64,000 nt of DNA, from assembly GCF_000009985.1 (NCBI RefSeq), contig NC_007626.1, positions 3,775,943 through 3,839,942 of the forward strand, in the 5' to 3' direction. Source of the stretch: Paramagnetospirillum magneticum AMB-1 (GTDB lineage Bacteria; Pseudomonadota; Alphaproteobacteria; Rhodospirillales; Magnetospirillaceae). A program made the position numbers and the translations under genes. The notes beneath the pieces were generated by a model. It was given only the letters and a program-made list of their open reading frames with translations. It did not search any database and was not told the origin of the DNA. Below are positions 24,154-33,395 of the stretch, piece after piece. The first letter of the stretch is position 1, and each line of letters opens with the position of its first letter.

Positions 24154-26546
24154 ATGACAGTTAAGGGCGGACGAAAGGGTAAGTTTTCCACCAAGCGCAT
24201 GGCCATGATGCCGCGCTGGGGAAAAGCTCGCCCCGGCTCCACCCCTCATGGTCACCTTGCCCTGTTCGAACGCCTGACATTACGGGCGCGGCGCCGTGCC
24301 GACAGGACCGGGTCCGCGGCGGTCCATGAAGCAACTCCCCTGTCCATCGCTCCCGTGCCCGACCTGCCGCCGTCCCTGATGGCCGAACGTGCGGTCGTCT
24401 GGTCGAAGGGGGCCCTTCGCGCCGTGGGTTCCGCCGCATCGGCCCTTGTCCGCCGGGCGACCGGCGCGCTGTTCACGCCCTTCCGGGGGCTGGTGGATGG
24501 AATGCGCTCGGCCTTCGCCCCGGTCACGGCCGAGGGTGACCGTGGGCGGGGTGCCGCCGCCTTCCACGGTCCGCCGCAAAGGGCCGCCGCCCCCGCCGGC
24601 CCGGACCTCTCCGATAGCGATATCCAGGCAGTCATCGCCTCGGCGCTGGCCGGCGTGCCCGACAAGGGCGATCCGACTCATCCGGCCGACCTTGCCGCCT
24701 TGGCCAGCCTGCTGTCGTCGCCGCCGCCGCGCAACGATTTCCAGGCCTCGGATCTGGTTCGGGACTGCTTCGCCTCCCAGGGCGTGGCCGGGCTGCAGAG
24801 TCGAGCCCTGTTGGGAGTTGCCCTTCATCTGACCCGGGAATTCGGCCTGCCGACCCGGCTGCCGCTGGCCTCGGACCGGGCCTGGCGCATGCTCGATCCG
24901 GTCCTGTTCGAAGACGAAATGGCGGCACAACTGGCCGGCATCCGCGCCTTCATCTCTGATTGGCAAAAGACCCAGCAGACCTTCCTGGTCCTCGAATTCG
25001 CCGAGATCGAACTGATCGAATGGCTGTTCGAATGCCTGCATCCGGCCCGGCATTCCGACCTGCTGTTCGAGGTGATGAACTTCAAAGTCCTGTCCAACCG
25101 CCGCCAGGGTATCCTGCGCCGCATTCCCCACCGGGTCCGCAAGTTCGTCAAGGACGCGGGCGGCGGGCACGAGGCCGTCCTCTACGCCGCCGGAGCCCGC
25201 GCCTACCTGGACCGGCTGGTCACCACCCACGGCTTCACCCCCATCGTCGAGACCGCCAGCCTCTGCCTGGAGGAAGTGGACAAGGTTCTCGAGAAGCTGA
25301 AGCCGCCGGCCGCCCTGCCCGGCCCCGGCGGCGAGGGCGAAGCCCTGGCCCGCATCACCCCGGTCAAGATGCCGGCTTCCGAGCTGGCGGACCGGGCCAT
25401 GGCCCCCGCCCCGCCAGCGGCCGCCCAGCGCCCGGCCGCGGCGCCTCCGCCGCCGCCGGCCATGCCCGTGGCACCTGTGGCGCCACAGCCCTTGTCGTCC
25501 CAGCCGCTGCCGCCGCGCCCCCAGGGCGCCGCGCCCGTCCCGGTGGTGACCTCGTCTCCGGCCGCCGTCCCGCAGGCCACGCCCCAGGCGACGGGCAATG
25601 TCCGTCCCGCCACCATCCGCCTGCTGCCCAAGCACATCCGGGCCGGCGCCGAGCTGACCATCCCGTCGCGCTCGGCCGGTCGCATCCCCTGGGCCGCATG
25701 TTCACCACCGGCGGCACGGATTTGGCGCCGGTTCCGGCTATTTCGGTCAAGAGCGCCCAAACCCGTCCGGGCCGGCGGCCGGCGACCCTGCCGGGGCCGG
25801 TCAACGCCGTCATTCCGCCCAGCCTGCCCCATCTGGCCCTGCCCGCCCCTACGGCCGCGGCCCAGACGGCGCCCGCCCAGCCCCCCGTGGCGCCGGCCGC
25901 GCCCCAGCCGAAGGCGGTCACCGGCCGGGTGAATCTGGCCATTCCGGGCCGTCCCGCCCCCGCCGCGCCGTCCCAGCCCGCGCCGTCCCAGCCCGCGCCG
26001 TCCCAGCCCGCACAGGTCCAGCCGGCACAGGTCCAGGCCAGGCCGGCGCCGGTCGCCCCTCCTGCAATGGCGGTTCCTGTCGCAGTCACGCCTACGGCTC
26101 CGATCGCCGCCGTGCCGGCCGCCCTGGCCGAGAACGCCGCCGCCCAGCCCCGGGGCGACAATGTCACCAAGCTGACCATGGTGCAGAAGCGGCGCCTGCC
26201 CATCACCCAGGCCCTCAAGCGCCAGGCGGTGATGCGGGTGCTGCGTGGCGAGGATGCCGAGGCCATCGCCCAATCCATCGGCATCAGCCGGACCAAGCTG
26301 GACGAATGGGTGGACAAGTTCGTGGCCGCCGGTGCCGGCGCGCTGAACACCGGCCGCAAGCGCAAATCCGAAGAACTGACCGTGGACACCCTGCGCGCCA
26401 AGCTGGCCGAGGTCCTGGCCACCGCTCAATTGATCGAGCAGGTGATGGAATCCTCGCTTCCCCGCCGGCCTTTGCTGCTGGCACCGCCCCAGGAAGCCAC
26501 GCCCGAGGTGGCACCGCCCCGGCGGCCGCGCAAGAAGCGGGGCTGA
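24154..26546 (+). pseudogene. Frameshifted paralogue of the proline-rich HTH protein
   Basis: Two overlapping frames together give one protein of about 797 aa with the architecture of the gene at 2831. The first frame covers the conserved core (PPRNDFQASDLVRDCFA, LEFAEIELIEWLFECLHP, FKVLSNRRQGILRRIP). The second covers the Pro-rich linker, the HTH-like segment (LKRQAVMRVLRGEDAEAIAQ...LDEWVDKFV) and a basic tail. They join at a run of four C at about 25686-25689. One extra C would restore the frame to RIPLGRMFTTGG. This could be a true mutation or a sequencing error. A 15-nt repeat (PSQPA) occurs three times near 25965-26010. The start is uncertain: ATG 24154 or 24199, or GTG 24061. Confidence 0.75.
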
Positions 26547-26624
26547 TCCCCTTTTTCCGAATGACGCCACCTTGAGTCCAACGCCTATGATGAGGGCGTC
26601 CCATTGCTTGTCGGGAGGAAGGCC

Positions 26625-27212
26625 TTGCTGAAAGCCCTGACCCCTCTCCTGGCCCTGGTCATGGCCTCGCCAGCCCTGGCGCAGGACGCAGCAACCACCG
26701 CCATCGTGATGTTCGATTCCGTCTGCCTGACCTGCCACGAGGGAGAATGCAGCGGCCGCATGGCCCTGCGCACCGAGCGCGGCAGCGAGGGACTGGCCGG
26801 GCATGTGGCCGGCTATGTGGGCCGGCAGGACGAGGTCATGGTCAGCCGCCTCAAGGGCCTGATGAGCCAGCTCAAGACGGAATGCCGCCTGCCGCCGCCG
26901 CCCGTGGCCCTTCCCGCCGACGGCATCTGGGACGGGGCCAGTCTGGCACCGCTCACCCTGGCCGACCGCCAAAGGCTGTTCGTGCCCCTGGGGCCGCTGA
27001 ATCCCGGCACCCACTCGACCTCCCTGCGCCAGGACGAACCCCAGAGGCTGCGCCTTCAGGTGGTGGCCGACAGCTTCGACATCGTTTTCGACCAGGACAG
27101 CACGGTCGGCCCGACCGGCACCCGCATCCACTGGCAGGTCGAAGAGCCGGGACAATATTTTCTGCGCATCATCGGACGGCGCCCCGTCGGCACCTTGCGC
27201 ATAAGCCCTTGA
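26625..27212 (+). CDS. Exported protein with one CxxCH motif
   Basis: 195 aa. The TTG at 26625 sits 4 nt after GGGAGGAA and begins a signal peptide, LLKALTPLLALVMASPALAQ, cleaved near residue 20. A CLTCHEGEC segment follows soon after. CxxCH is the covalent haem c attachment motif, so it may be a small cytochrome-like protein. The C-terminal half (about 100-195) looks like a beta-rich domain with VVADSFDIVFDQDS and QYFLRIIGRRPVGTLRI. I do not recognise the family. It stands alone between the broken HTH gene and nifA. Confidence 0.72.
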   Translation: MLKALTPLLALVMASPALAQDAATTAIVMFDSVCLTCHEGECSGRMALRTERGSEGLAGHVAGYVGRQDEVMVSRLKGLMSQLKTECRLPPPPVALPADGIWDGASLAPLTLADRQRLFVPLGPLNPGTHSTSLRQDEPQRLRLQVVADSFDIVFDQDSTVGPTGTRIHWQVEEPGQYFLRIIGRRPVGTLRISP

Positions 27213-27220
27213 GCCATCCT

Positions 27221-27244
27221 ACCCGCTCGAGACGCCAAGCGGGT
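27221..27244 (+). terminator. Hairpin after the CxxCH protein gene
   Basis: ACCCGCT at 27221-27227 pairs with AGCGGGT at 27238-27244 around a 10-nt loop. It starts 9 nt after the stop. No U-run follows, so it is a weak candidate terminator between this gene and nifA. Confidence 0.4.
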
Positions 27245-27364
27245 GTGGACGAACGGGCGGCAATGGAATAAGAATTAGGTTCATAATCAAGAAAAGGTGG
27301 GGGGATCGGGGCGCGGCAGTTGGCTGCGGCGCTATCCTCGTGTGAAGGTCAACCGGTGGAACGG

Positions 27365-29068
27365 ATGCGTATGACGGCCCAGAAGAGCGACGAAAGCGCC
27401 CTGCCCCTGATCGGGATCTACGAGATCAGCAAGATTCTCGGAGCCACCCTGGATCTGGACAAGGCCCTGCACGACGTCCTCAACGTGCTGGCCTCCTACC
27501 TCAACATGCGCCACGGCGCCGTGGTGCTGAAGGACGAGGCAGGCAAGCCCCATCTGGCCGCGGTCACCGGCATGTCGCTGCGCCTGGCCCGCGAAGGCGT
27601 GCTGAAATACCCCTTCGCCGCCGTGGAAAAGGTGATGAACACCGGCATTCCCATGGTGGTGCCCGACGCCGCCGAGGAACCGCTGCTGGTCGAATACATC
27701 GCCGAGAACGACGATTCCCTCGAAGACGAGCGGCTGTCGTTCTTCTGCGTGCCCATCAAGACCACCGACAAGCCGTTCGGCGCGCTGTCGGTGGAGCGCT
27801 CGTGGAGCGACAGCGCCCAGTACGTGTTCGAGCACGACCTGCGCTTCCTCACCATGGTCGCCACCCTGATCGGCCAGACCGCCAGCCTGCACCGCAAGCT
27901 GGCCAATGACCGCGAAACCCTGATGACCGACGCGGCCCGCCTGCACAAGCGCATGGCCGAGGTCCGCCCCACCCTGCCCATCCGGGGTCTGGAAGACGTG
28001 GTCGGCACCTCTGAGGCCATGGCCCGGGTCTTCGCCCAGGTGCAGCAGGCCGCCCCCACCAAGGCCACCATCCTGCTGCGCGGCGAAAGCGGCACCGGCA
28101 AGGAACTGGTGGCCCGCGCCATCCACATCCTGTCGGCCCGCGCCCAGAAGCCCTTCATCAAGGTCAATTGCGCAGCCCTGTCGGAAAGCGTGCTGGAATC
28201 CGAATTGTTCGGCCATGAAAAGGGCGCCTTCACCGGCGCGGTGGCCGACCGCAAGGGCCGCTTCGAGCTGTCGTCCGGCGGCACCTTGTTCCTGGACGAG
28301 ATCGGCGAGATCTCCTCCAATTTCCAGGCCAAGCTGCTGCGCGTGCTGCAGGAGGGCGAGTTCGAGCGAGTCGGCGGCAACAAGACCGTCAAGGTGGATG
28401 TCCGCCTGATCGCCGCCACCAACCGCGACCTGGAAGCCGGCGTCGCCGACGGGTCCTTCCGCGCCGACCTGTATTACCGCCTCAACGTGGTGCCGCTGTT
28501 CCTGCCGCCGCTGCGCGAACGCTCGGGCGACATTCCGCTGCTGGCCATGTACTTCCTCAAGCAGTTCAACGAGGAGAACGGCCGGGGCCTGGCCTTCTCG
28601 CAGAACGCCCTCGAGGCGCTGCAGCGATGTTATTTTCCCGGCAATGTGCGCGAGTTGGAGAACTGCGTCTATCGCACCGCCACCATGACCAAGGGCGAGG
28701 TCATCGACGAGATGGACCTGTCGTGCAAGCAGGACACCTGCCTGTCGTCGACCCTGTGGCACAAGCGCAACCCCGGCGACAAGGCGGCCCCCACCCTCAG
28801 CGCCCCCATTCCGGTCCCCACCGGCCCCATGATCCCGCCGGCCGCCGCCGCTCCGGTGGCGCCGCCTCAGCCCAGGCCGGACATCCCGGCCCCATCGGCC
28901 GCCGATCCCACCCCGCCCGACGAAGACCTCTCCGAGCGCGAGCGCCTGGTCCAGGCCATGGAACGCTGCGGCTGGGTCCAGGCCAAGGCCGCCCGCCTGC
29001 TGGGCCTGACGCCACGGCAGATCGGCTACGCCCTCAAGAAACACAACATCGAGATTCAACAGCTGTGA
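27365..29068 (+). CDS. nifA: NifA, sigma-54-dependent activator of nitrogen fixation
   Basis: 567 aa. An N-terminal GAF domain (about 25-175) precedes an AAA+ domain with Walker A GESGTGKE (about 240-247) and the sigma-54 contact loop GAFTGA (287-292). The Walker B region is GGTLFLDEIGE. Cysteines 422, 434, 454 and 459 give C-X11-C-X19-C-X4-C, the spacing of oxygen-sensitive alphaproteobacterial NifA. A Pro-rich linker then leads to a Fis-type HTH (about 525-560, AKAARLLGLTPRQIGYALKKHNI). ATG 27365 follows GGTGGA; ATG 27371 is possible. It should bind upstream activator sites and switch on nif promoters under low oxygen. No nif structural genes are in the window. Confidence 0.97.
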   Translation: MRMTAQKSDESALPLIGIYEISKILGATLDLDKALHDVLNVLASYLNMRHGAVVLKDEAGKPHLAAVTGMSLRLAREGVLKYPFAAVEKVMNTGIPMVVPDAAEEPLLVEYIAENDDSLEDERLSFFCVPIKTTDKPFGALSVERSWSDSAQYVFEHDLRFLTMVATLIGQTASLHRKLANDRETLMTDAARLHKRMAEVRPTLPIRGLEDVVGTSEAMARVFAQVQQAAPTKATILLRGESGTGKELVARAIHILSARAQKPFIKVNCAALSESVLESELFGHEKGAFTGAVADRKGRFELSSGGTLFLDEIGEISSNFQAKLLRVLQEGEFERVGGNKTVKVDVRLIAATNRDLEAGVADGSFRADLYYRLNVVPLFLPPLRERSGDIPLLAMYFLKQFNEENGRGLAFSQNALEALQRCYFPGNVRELENCVYRTATMTKGEVIDEMDLSCKQDTCLSSTLWHKRNPGDKAAPTLSAPIPVPTGPMIPPAAAAPVAPPQPRPDIPAPSAADPTPPDEDLSERERLVQAMERCGWVQAKAARLLGLTPRQIGYALKKHNIEIQQL

Positions 29069-29634
29069 CCAGCTCCGGACTTTTGCCCTTCCCCCTGACC
29101 ATCTGCGGCATCGACGAGTTGCCCGAGCACGCGGCGGCGGGGGTCAGCCATGTGGTGACCATCCTCGACCCCCAATGGCCGGACCCCGAGCACTTCGCCC
29201 TTTACCCCCCGCACCGCCGCACCATCTGGCGCTTCCACGACATCGTCAACCCGCAGGAGGGGCAGTCCCATCCCACCATGCGCGACGTGGAAGCCATTCT
29301 GGATTACGGCACCGGACTGAGGACGGAAGTGGTCGAGCACCTGCTGATCCACTGCCACATGGGCATCTCGCGCTCCACAGCCACGGCCATCATCCTGATG
29401 GCCCAGCACAATCCGGGGCGCGAGGCCGAGGCCTTCGCCCATCTGAAGGCGATCCGCCCCTTCTCGTGGCCCAATTCGCGCATGGTGCGCATGGCCGATG
29501 ACCAACTCAAGCGCAAGGGCGCCCTGGTGACCGCCATGCGCCTGCATCATCACGGCGTCGCCCGCCGCCATCCCGACAAGATGCCCTATCTGCGGGCCAG
29601 CGAACGCGCCGCCGAGGTCCCGCCCGAGGAGTGA
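29065..29634 (+). CDS. Tyrosine-phosphatase-like protein overlapping nifA
   Basis: 189 aa, soluble. HCHMGISRST contains the C-x5-R signature of cysteine phosphatases (Cys97, Arg103). Upstream is a possible general-acid loop, with HDIVNPQEGQSHPTMRDVEAIL. The GTG start at 29065 overlaps the nifA stop in GTGA, so translation is coupled and the two share a transcript. The family resembles small dual-specificity/tyrosine phosphatases of Rhodospirillales. A regulatory link to NifA or nitrogenase is suggested only by position. The His-rich segment MRLHHHGVARRH near the C-terminus is unusual. Confidence 0.84.
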   Translation: MTSSGLLPFPLTICGIDELPEHAAAGVSHVVTILDPQWPDPEHFALYPPHRRTIWRFHDIVNPQEGQSHPTMRDVEAILDYGTGLRTEVVEHLLIHCHMGISRSTATAIILMAQHNPGREAEAFAHLKAIRPFSWPNSRMVRMADDQLKRKGALVTAMRLHHHGVARRHPDKMPYLRASERAAEVPPEE

Positions 29635-29640
29635 ACCCGT

Positions 29641-29760
29641 GTCGGGCTGTCGCCCGAACCGATCCGGGGCGATGCCCCGGCCCCCCTTTATGTCTTATGA
29701 AGAGAAGGAAGGGAGGTTTGGAGGTTCACCTCCAACCGGGGTCCGGGGCGAGAGCCCCGC
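29641..29760. repeat. Dispersed multi-hairpin repeat, family A copy 2
   Basis: A 120-bp element related to 15278-15388. It contains GGGCTGTCGCCC, CCGGGGCGATGCCCCGG, GGAGGTTCACCTCC and a final GGGGCGAGAGCCCC. The loops and the middle AT-rich spacer differ most, while several stems keep pairing through compensating changes. Like copy 1 it sits between convergent genes, here the phosphatase and the antiporter. Confidence 0.8.
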
Positions 29761-29775
29761 AAGAGCCCGCCGACC

Positions 29776-31458
29776 TCACTCCGTCGCCCGGCCATAGCGC
29801 CGGCGGCGATAGCCCTTCAGGCTGCGCTCCACCGCGTCCTCGTCGATTCCCGCCGAGCGCAGCACCGCGCCGGCCATCTGCAGGCTGGCCTCCACCGTCT
29901 CGGGAATGACGGCGGTGGCGCCGATATCGCCCAGAAGCTGTTCCTGGGCGCGGTCGCGGGCCCGGGCCACGATGGGCAGATGGGGCGCCGCCTGCCGGAT
30001 GCACCCGATGGCGCGCTCGGCCTGGCGGGCCTCGTTGACGGTGATCACCGCCGCCCGCGCCCGGTCGATGCCCACCGAGCGCAGGATGCCGGTGCGGCCG
30101 GCATCGCCGTAATAGACGGGAATGCCGTCCTCGCGCGCCTTGGCCACCCGGTCCACATCCATGTCGAGGGCGATGAAGGAAATGCCGTGCTCGGCCAGCA
30201 GCCTGCCGATGGCGCGGCCCACCCGGCCATAGCCGGCGATGATCACATGGTCGGCCAGATGGCGCGCCGTCTCGGGGATCGGTTCGCCGCTGGCTTGCGG
30301 CGCCAGTCCCTGGGACCAGCGCCGCCCCAGCGCCGCCAGGGCGGGGGTCAGCAACATGGACAGGGCCACGCTGGCCAGCAGGGACTGGCCCAGCCCGCCG
30401 TCGAGAAGCTTCAGTTCGAGGGCACGGCCGAACACCACGAACGCGAACTCGCCGCCCTGGGCCAGCAGGAACCCCACCCGCAGTCCGTCGGCCAGCCCCA
30501 CCTTCATCAGACGGCACAGGCCGATCAGCACCACCGCCTTGACAGCCACCGTGCCCAGGGTCAGGCCAAGGACCAGCCCAAGCCGGTCGGCCACCAGGGG
30601 CAGGTTGATGGACATGCCCACGGTCATGAAGAACAGGCCCAGCAGCAGGCCGCGAAACGGCTCGATATCGGCTTCCACCTGATGGCGATAGCGGGAATCG
30701 GCCAGCAGCAGCCCGGCCAGGAAGGCGCCCAGGGCCATGGACATGCCGGCCTCGCCGGTCACCCAGGCCACGGCCAGGACCAACAGCAGGTTGGCGGCGG
30801 TAAACACCTCGGGATTGCGGGCAGTGGCGATGAACCGGTAGACGGGACGCAGCAGGAAGCGCCCGACCACGAAGATGGCGGCCATGACCAGCGCCACCTT
30901 GCCCCCGGCCAGGGCCAGGGCCTCGGCCATGTGCCGCTCCTGCCCCGCCAGCAGGGGCAGCAGCACCAGCACCGGCACCACCGCCAGATCCTGGAAGATC
31001 AGCACGGCCACGGCGATGCGGCCGTGATGGTCCACCGCCTCGCCGCGCTCCACCAGGATGGCCAGCACCGTGGCGGTGGAGGAGAACGCCAGGGTCAGCC
31101 CGATGATCAGGGCGGCACTGCTGCCCAGGCCGAGGGCATGGCTGATGCCGCCGATGGCCAGGGCGGTGACCACCACCTGGGCCAGGCCCAGCCCCAGGAT
31201 ATAGCGGCGCATGGTCCGAAGACGCGACAGCGGCAATTCCATGCCGATGGCGAACAGCAGGAACACCACCCCGAATTCGGCCAGCGGCCGGGTGACCTCC
31301 AGGTCGACCACCGGGCCGGGGGTATAGGGACCCAGCGCCACGCCCGCCGCCAGATAGGCCAGCACCGAGGGGATGCCGAACCGCTGGAACAGCGGCACCA
31401 GCACCACCGCCGCCAGCAGCAGCGACAAGACATCGAACAGCGCTTCGGACCCGTGCAC
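29776..31458 (-). CDS. KefB/KefC-type monovalent cation:proton antiporter (CPA2)
   Basis: 560 aa. Twelve or so membrane helices (about 1-385) begin ALFDVLSLLLAAVVLVPLFQRFG. They include GVVFLLFAIGMELPLSRLRTMRR, AFSSTATVLAILVERGEAVDHHGR and LIFQDLAVVPVLVLLPLL, all typical of CPA2 exchangers. The C-terminal cytoplasmic part (about 400-530) is a TrkA-N/RCK nucleotide-binding domain starting HVIIAGYGRVGRAIGRLLAE. It should exchange K+ or Na+ for H+ and be gated through the RCK domain. The GTG at 31458 has GGGGAG 7 nt upstream; ATG 31473 is in frame but has a poorer site. No KefF/KefG ancillary gene is adjacent. Confidence 0.92.
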   Translation of the reverse strand: MHGSEALFDVLSLLLAAVVLVPLFQRFGIPSVLAYLAAGVALGPYTPGPVVDLEVTRPLAEFGVVFLLFAIGMELPLSRLRTMRRYILGLGLAQVVVTALAIGGISHALGLGSSAALIIGLTLAFSSTATVLAILVERGEAVDHHGRIAVAVLIFQDLAVVPVLVLLPLLAGQERHMAEALALAGGKVALVMAAIFVVGRFLLRPVYRFIATARNPEVFTAANLLLVLAVAWVTGEAGMSMALGAFLAGLLLADSRYRHQVEADIEPFRGLLLGLFFMTVGMSINLPLVADRLGLVLGLTLGTVAVKAVVLIGLCRLMKVGLADGLRVGFLLAQGGEFAFVVFGRALELKLLDGGLGQSLLASVALSMLLTPALAALGRRWSQGLAPQASGEPIPETARHLADHVIIAGYGRVGRAIGRLLAEHGISFIALDMDVDRVAKAREDGIPVYYGDAGRTGILRSVGIDRARAAVITVNEARQAERAIGCIRQAAPHLPIVARARDRAQEQLLGDIGATAVIPETVEASLQMAGAVLRSAGIDEDAVERSLKGYRRRRYGRATE

Positions 31459-31519
31459 GCGATCACTCCCCATTGGTCCCGGGGAGTATAGCGGCAAGAA
31501 CGCCCGTGTCGAACCGCTG

Positions 31520-33202
31520 TCAGACGGTCTTGGCGTCCACCAGGAAGCCGGTGACCGCCGCCCGCAGCGACTGGGCCCGGTCCGCCAGGGAATGGGCCAT
31601 GTGGGCCAGGTCTCCGGCCATGGCGCCTCCCGCCTCCACCTGGCGGGACACCTTCGAGATGCTGTCGGTGACCGAGCGGCCGCCCTGGGCCGCTTCCTGC
31701 ACGTTCTGCACGATGGCGTCGGTGACGTGCCCCTGCTCCACCGCCGCCGAGGCCACCGCTCCGGCCACGGATTCAATGCGGCCGATGGATTCGGCCACCC
31801 GATGATTGGTGGCGACCACCTGGGCGACCGTGTCCTGCATGGCGGCGACCTGCCGGCCGATCTCGTCGGTGGCCCGCGCCGTCTGGTTGGCGAGATTCTT
31901 GACCTCGCCCGCCACCACGGCAAAGCCCTTGCCCGCCTCGCCGGCCCGCGCCGCCTCGATGGTGGCGTTCAACGCCAGCAGATTGGTCTGGGCGGCGATG
32001 TCGTTGATCAGGCTGACCACCTCGCCGATGCGCTTGGCCCCGTCGTCCAGGGAGGCCATGGTGGCCCCGGCCCCCTCCATGACGTCCACGGTCTCGCGCA
32101 CGATGGCGGTGGTCTCGCGGACGCGTTCGGCGATGCCCATGCTCGACGAGCGCAATTGCCCGGTGGCCGAGGCCACTTCCTGCACATTGGCGCAGGATTG
32201 GGCGGCGGCCACCGCCACCGAGGCGCTTTCATGCCCGGCATCGTCCACGTTGCGGTGAAGATTATCGGCGGTGGTGGAGACGGTGCGCACCACCTCGCCC
32301 ACGTCGCCCAGCAGCGACTGGACGGTGCGATCGAATTCGGCGGTCCGCCGTTCCAGATATTCCGCCCGTTCGGCGCGGCGGCGCTGCTCGGCCAGGGCGG
32401 CCGCTTCCAGTTCGCGGGTGCGGCGCATGGTGTCGCGGAACACCTGCAGCGCCCTGGCGATCTCGCCGGCTTCATCGCCGCGTTCGGCATCGGCCACCGG
32501 CTCGTCGAGATAGCCCGCCGCCATGCGGTGGGTGGCCGCCGCCACCCGGCCCAGCGGTCCCGACACCGACCGGCGGACCATGATCAGGGTGACGATCCCG
32601 CCGCCCAGCAGCGCGGTCAGGGCGCCCAACAGCAGGCCGATCTTCAGTTGGCCGGCGAAGGCGTCCATGGCCAGGTGGTTTTCGTCAACCTCGCGGTCGG
32701 CCATGGCGGAATACTCGTCCACCAGCTTGCCCAGCTTCTGCCGGTTCGAGCGGTTGGCATCATTGTCGCCGAACACCCGGGCCGCCGGTGCCCCCTGTTC
32801 CAGGCCGAGACGGATCAGTTCGCGGCGAAAGCGGATGAAGTCGACCAGTTCCTTGTTCAGCTTGGCGAACTCGGCAGTCTGCTCCGCGGGCACCACGCCC
32901 CGCCACTCAGCGGCCATTTTCTCGAAGGCGTCGAGGCTCTTGGCCATGGGCTCGGCGAATTTCCGCACCTCGTCGGCGTTGCGCGCCATGTAGACGCCGC
33001 GCGAATCCATGACGATGGCGTAGATGGCGCTTCCGGCCTTCTGCCCGAAGGCGGCCCGGCGCGACGCGTCGAGGATGGCATCGGTCCGGGAATCATAGCT
33101 GCTGATGGCCCACTGGCCCAGGGCGGCGATCACCACCGCCACCACGGCCATGACGCCCACCAGAAGCTGGATCTTGACCCCGATGCGCAACCGACCGGCC
33201 AT
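31520..33202 (-). CDS. Methyl-accepting chemotaxis protein
   Basis: 560 aa. A first membrane helix (about 10-30), a periplasmic four-helix-type sensor (about 31-185), and a second helix (about 186-208) are followed by HAMP (about 209-262). The signalling domain has the hairpin tip EVVSLINDIAAQTNLLALNATIEAARAGEAGKGFAVVAGEVKNLANQTA. It transmits ligand binding to CheA/CheW. The start ATG 33202 has GGAGGAAGCC just upstream; an in-frame ATG at 33229 is less likely. No obvious CheR/CheB-binding pentapeptide ends the protein (it ends VDAKTV). A 150-nt AT-rich promoter region separates it from the divergent-side terminator of leuA. Confidence 0.95.
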   Translation of the reverse strand: MAGRLRIGVKIQLLVGVMAVVAVVIAALGQWAISSYDSRTDAILDASRRAAFGQKAGSAIYAIVMDSRGVYMARNADEVRKFAEPMAKSLDAFEKMAAEWRGVVPAEQTAEFAKLNKELVDFIRFRRELIRLGLEQGAPAARVFGDNDANRSNRQKLGKLVDEYSAMADREVDENHLAMDAFAGQLKIGLLLGALTALLGGGIVTLIMVRRSVSGPLGRVAAATHRMAAGYLDEPVADAERGDEAGEIARALQVFRDTMRRTRELEAAALAEQRRRAERAEYLERRTAEFDRTVQSLLGDVGEVVRTVSTTADNLHRNVDDAGHESASVAVAAAQSCANVQEVASATGQLRSSSMGIAERVRETTAIVRETVDVMEGAGATMASLDDGAKRIGEVVSLINDIAAQTNLLALNATIEAARAGEAGKGFAVVAGEVKNLANQTARATDEIGRQVAAMQDTVAQVVATNHRVAESIGRIESVAGAVASAAVEQGHVTDAIVQNVQEAAQGGRSVTDSISKVSRQVEAGGAMAGDLAHMAHSLADRAQSLRAAVTGFLVDAKTV

Positions 33203-33298
33203 GGCTTCCTCCATCTCAATGCGCGGCACACGGTAAGGCAGCTACCCTGCTTCGCGATACGGCCAAGAGTGGCAATGGACCGGGCGGGAAGTCAACAT

Positions 33299-33336
33299 AT
33301 TTTACATACTTTTGGTATATGAATAATTTGTAAAAT
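33299..33336. promoter_or_regulatory. AT-rich inverted repeat upstream of the chemoreceptor gene
   Basis: ATTTTACA at 33299-33306 and TGTAAAAT at 33329-33336 are perfect inverses, 22 nt apart. The surrounding 70 bp is very AT-rich for this genome. It lies about 100 nt upstream of the chemoreceptor start, so it could hold its promoter or an operator. I see no exact match to a named regulator box. Confidence 0.4.
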
Positions 33337-33357
33337 CCATTTACGTCTTACATAAAT

Positions 33358-33390
33358 CGGCGGGGCGGATTATTTCACACCACCCCGCCG
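33358..33390 (-). terminator. Terminator hairpin after leuA
   Basis: CGGCGGGG at 33358-33365 pairs with CCCCGCCG at 33383-33390, an 8-bp GC stem with a 17-nt loop. It is 6 nt past the leuA stop on the minus strand and followed there by an A/T-rich stretch (ATTTATG). A plus-strand TATTTT also flanks it. Confidence 0.7.
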
Positions 33391-33395
33391 TATTT

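Noticed and set aside
25965..26035. Tandem PSQPA repeat as a CRISPR-like or satellite array
   Set aside because: It is a short in-frame 15-nt repeat within a Pro-rich linker, not a spacer array.
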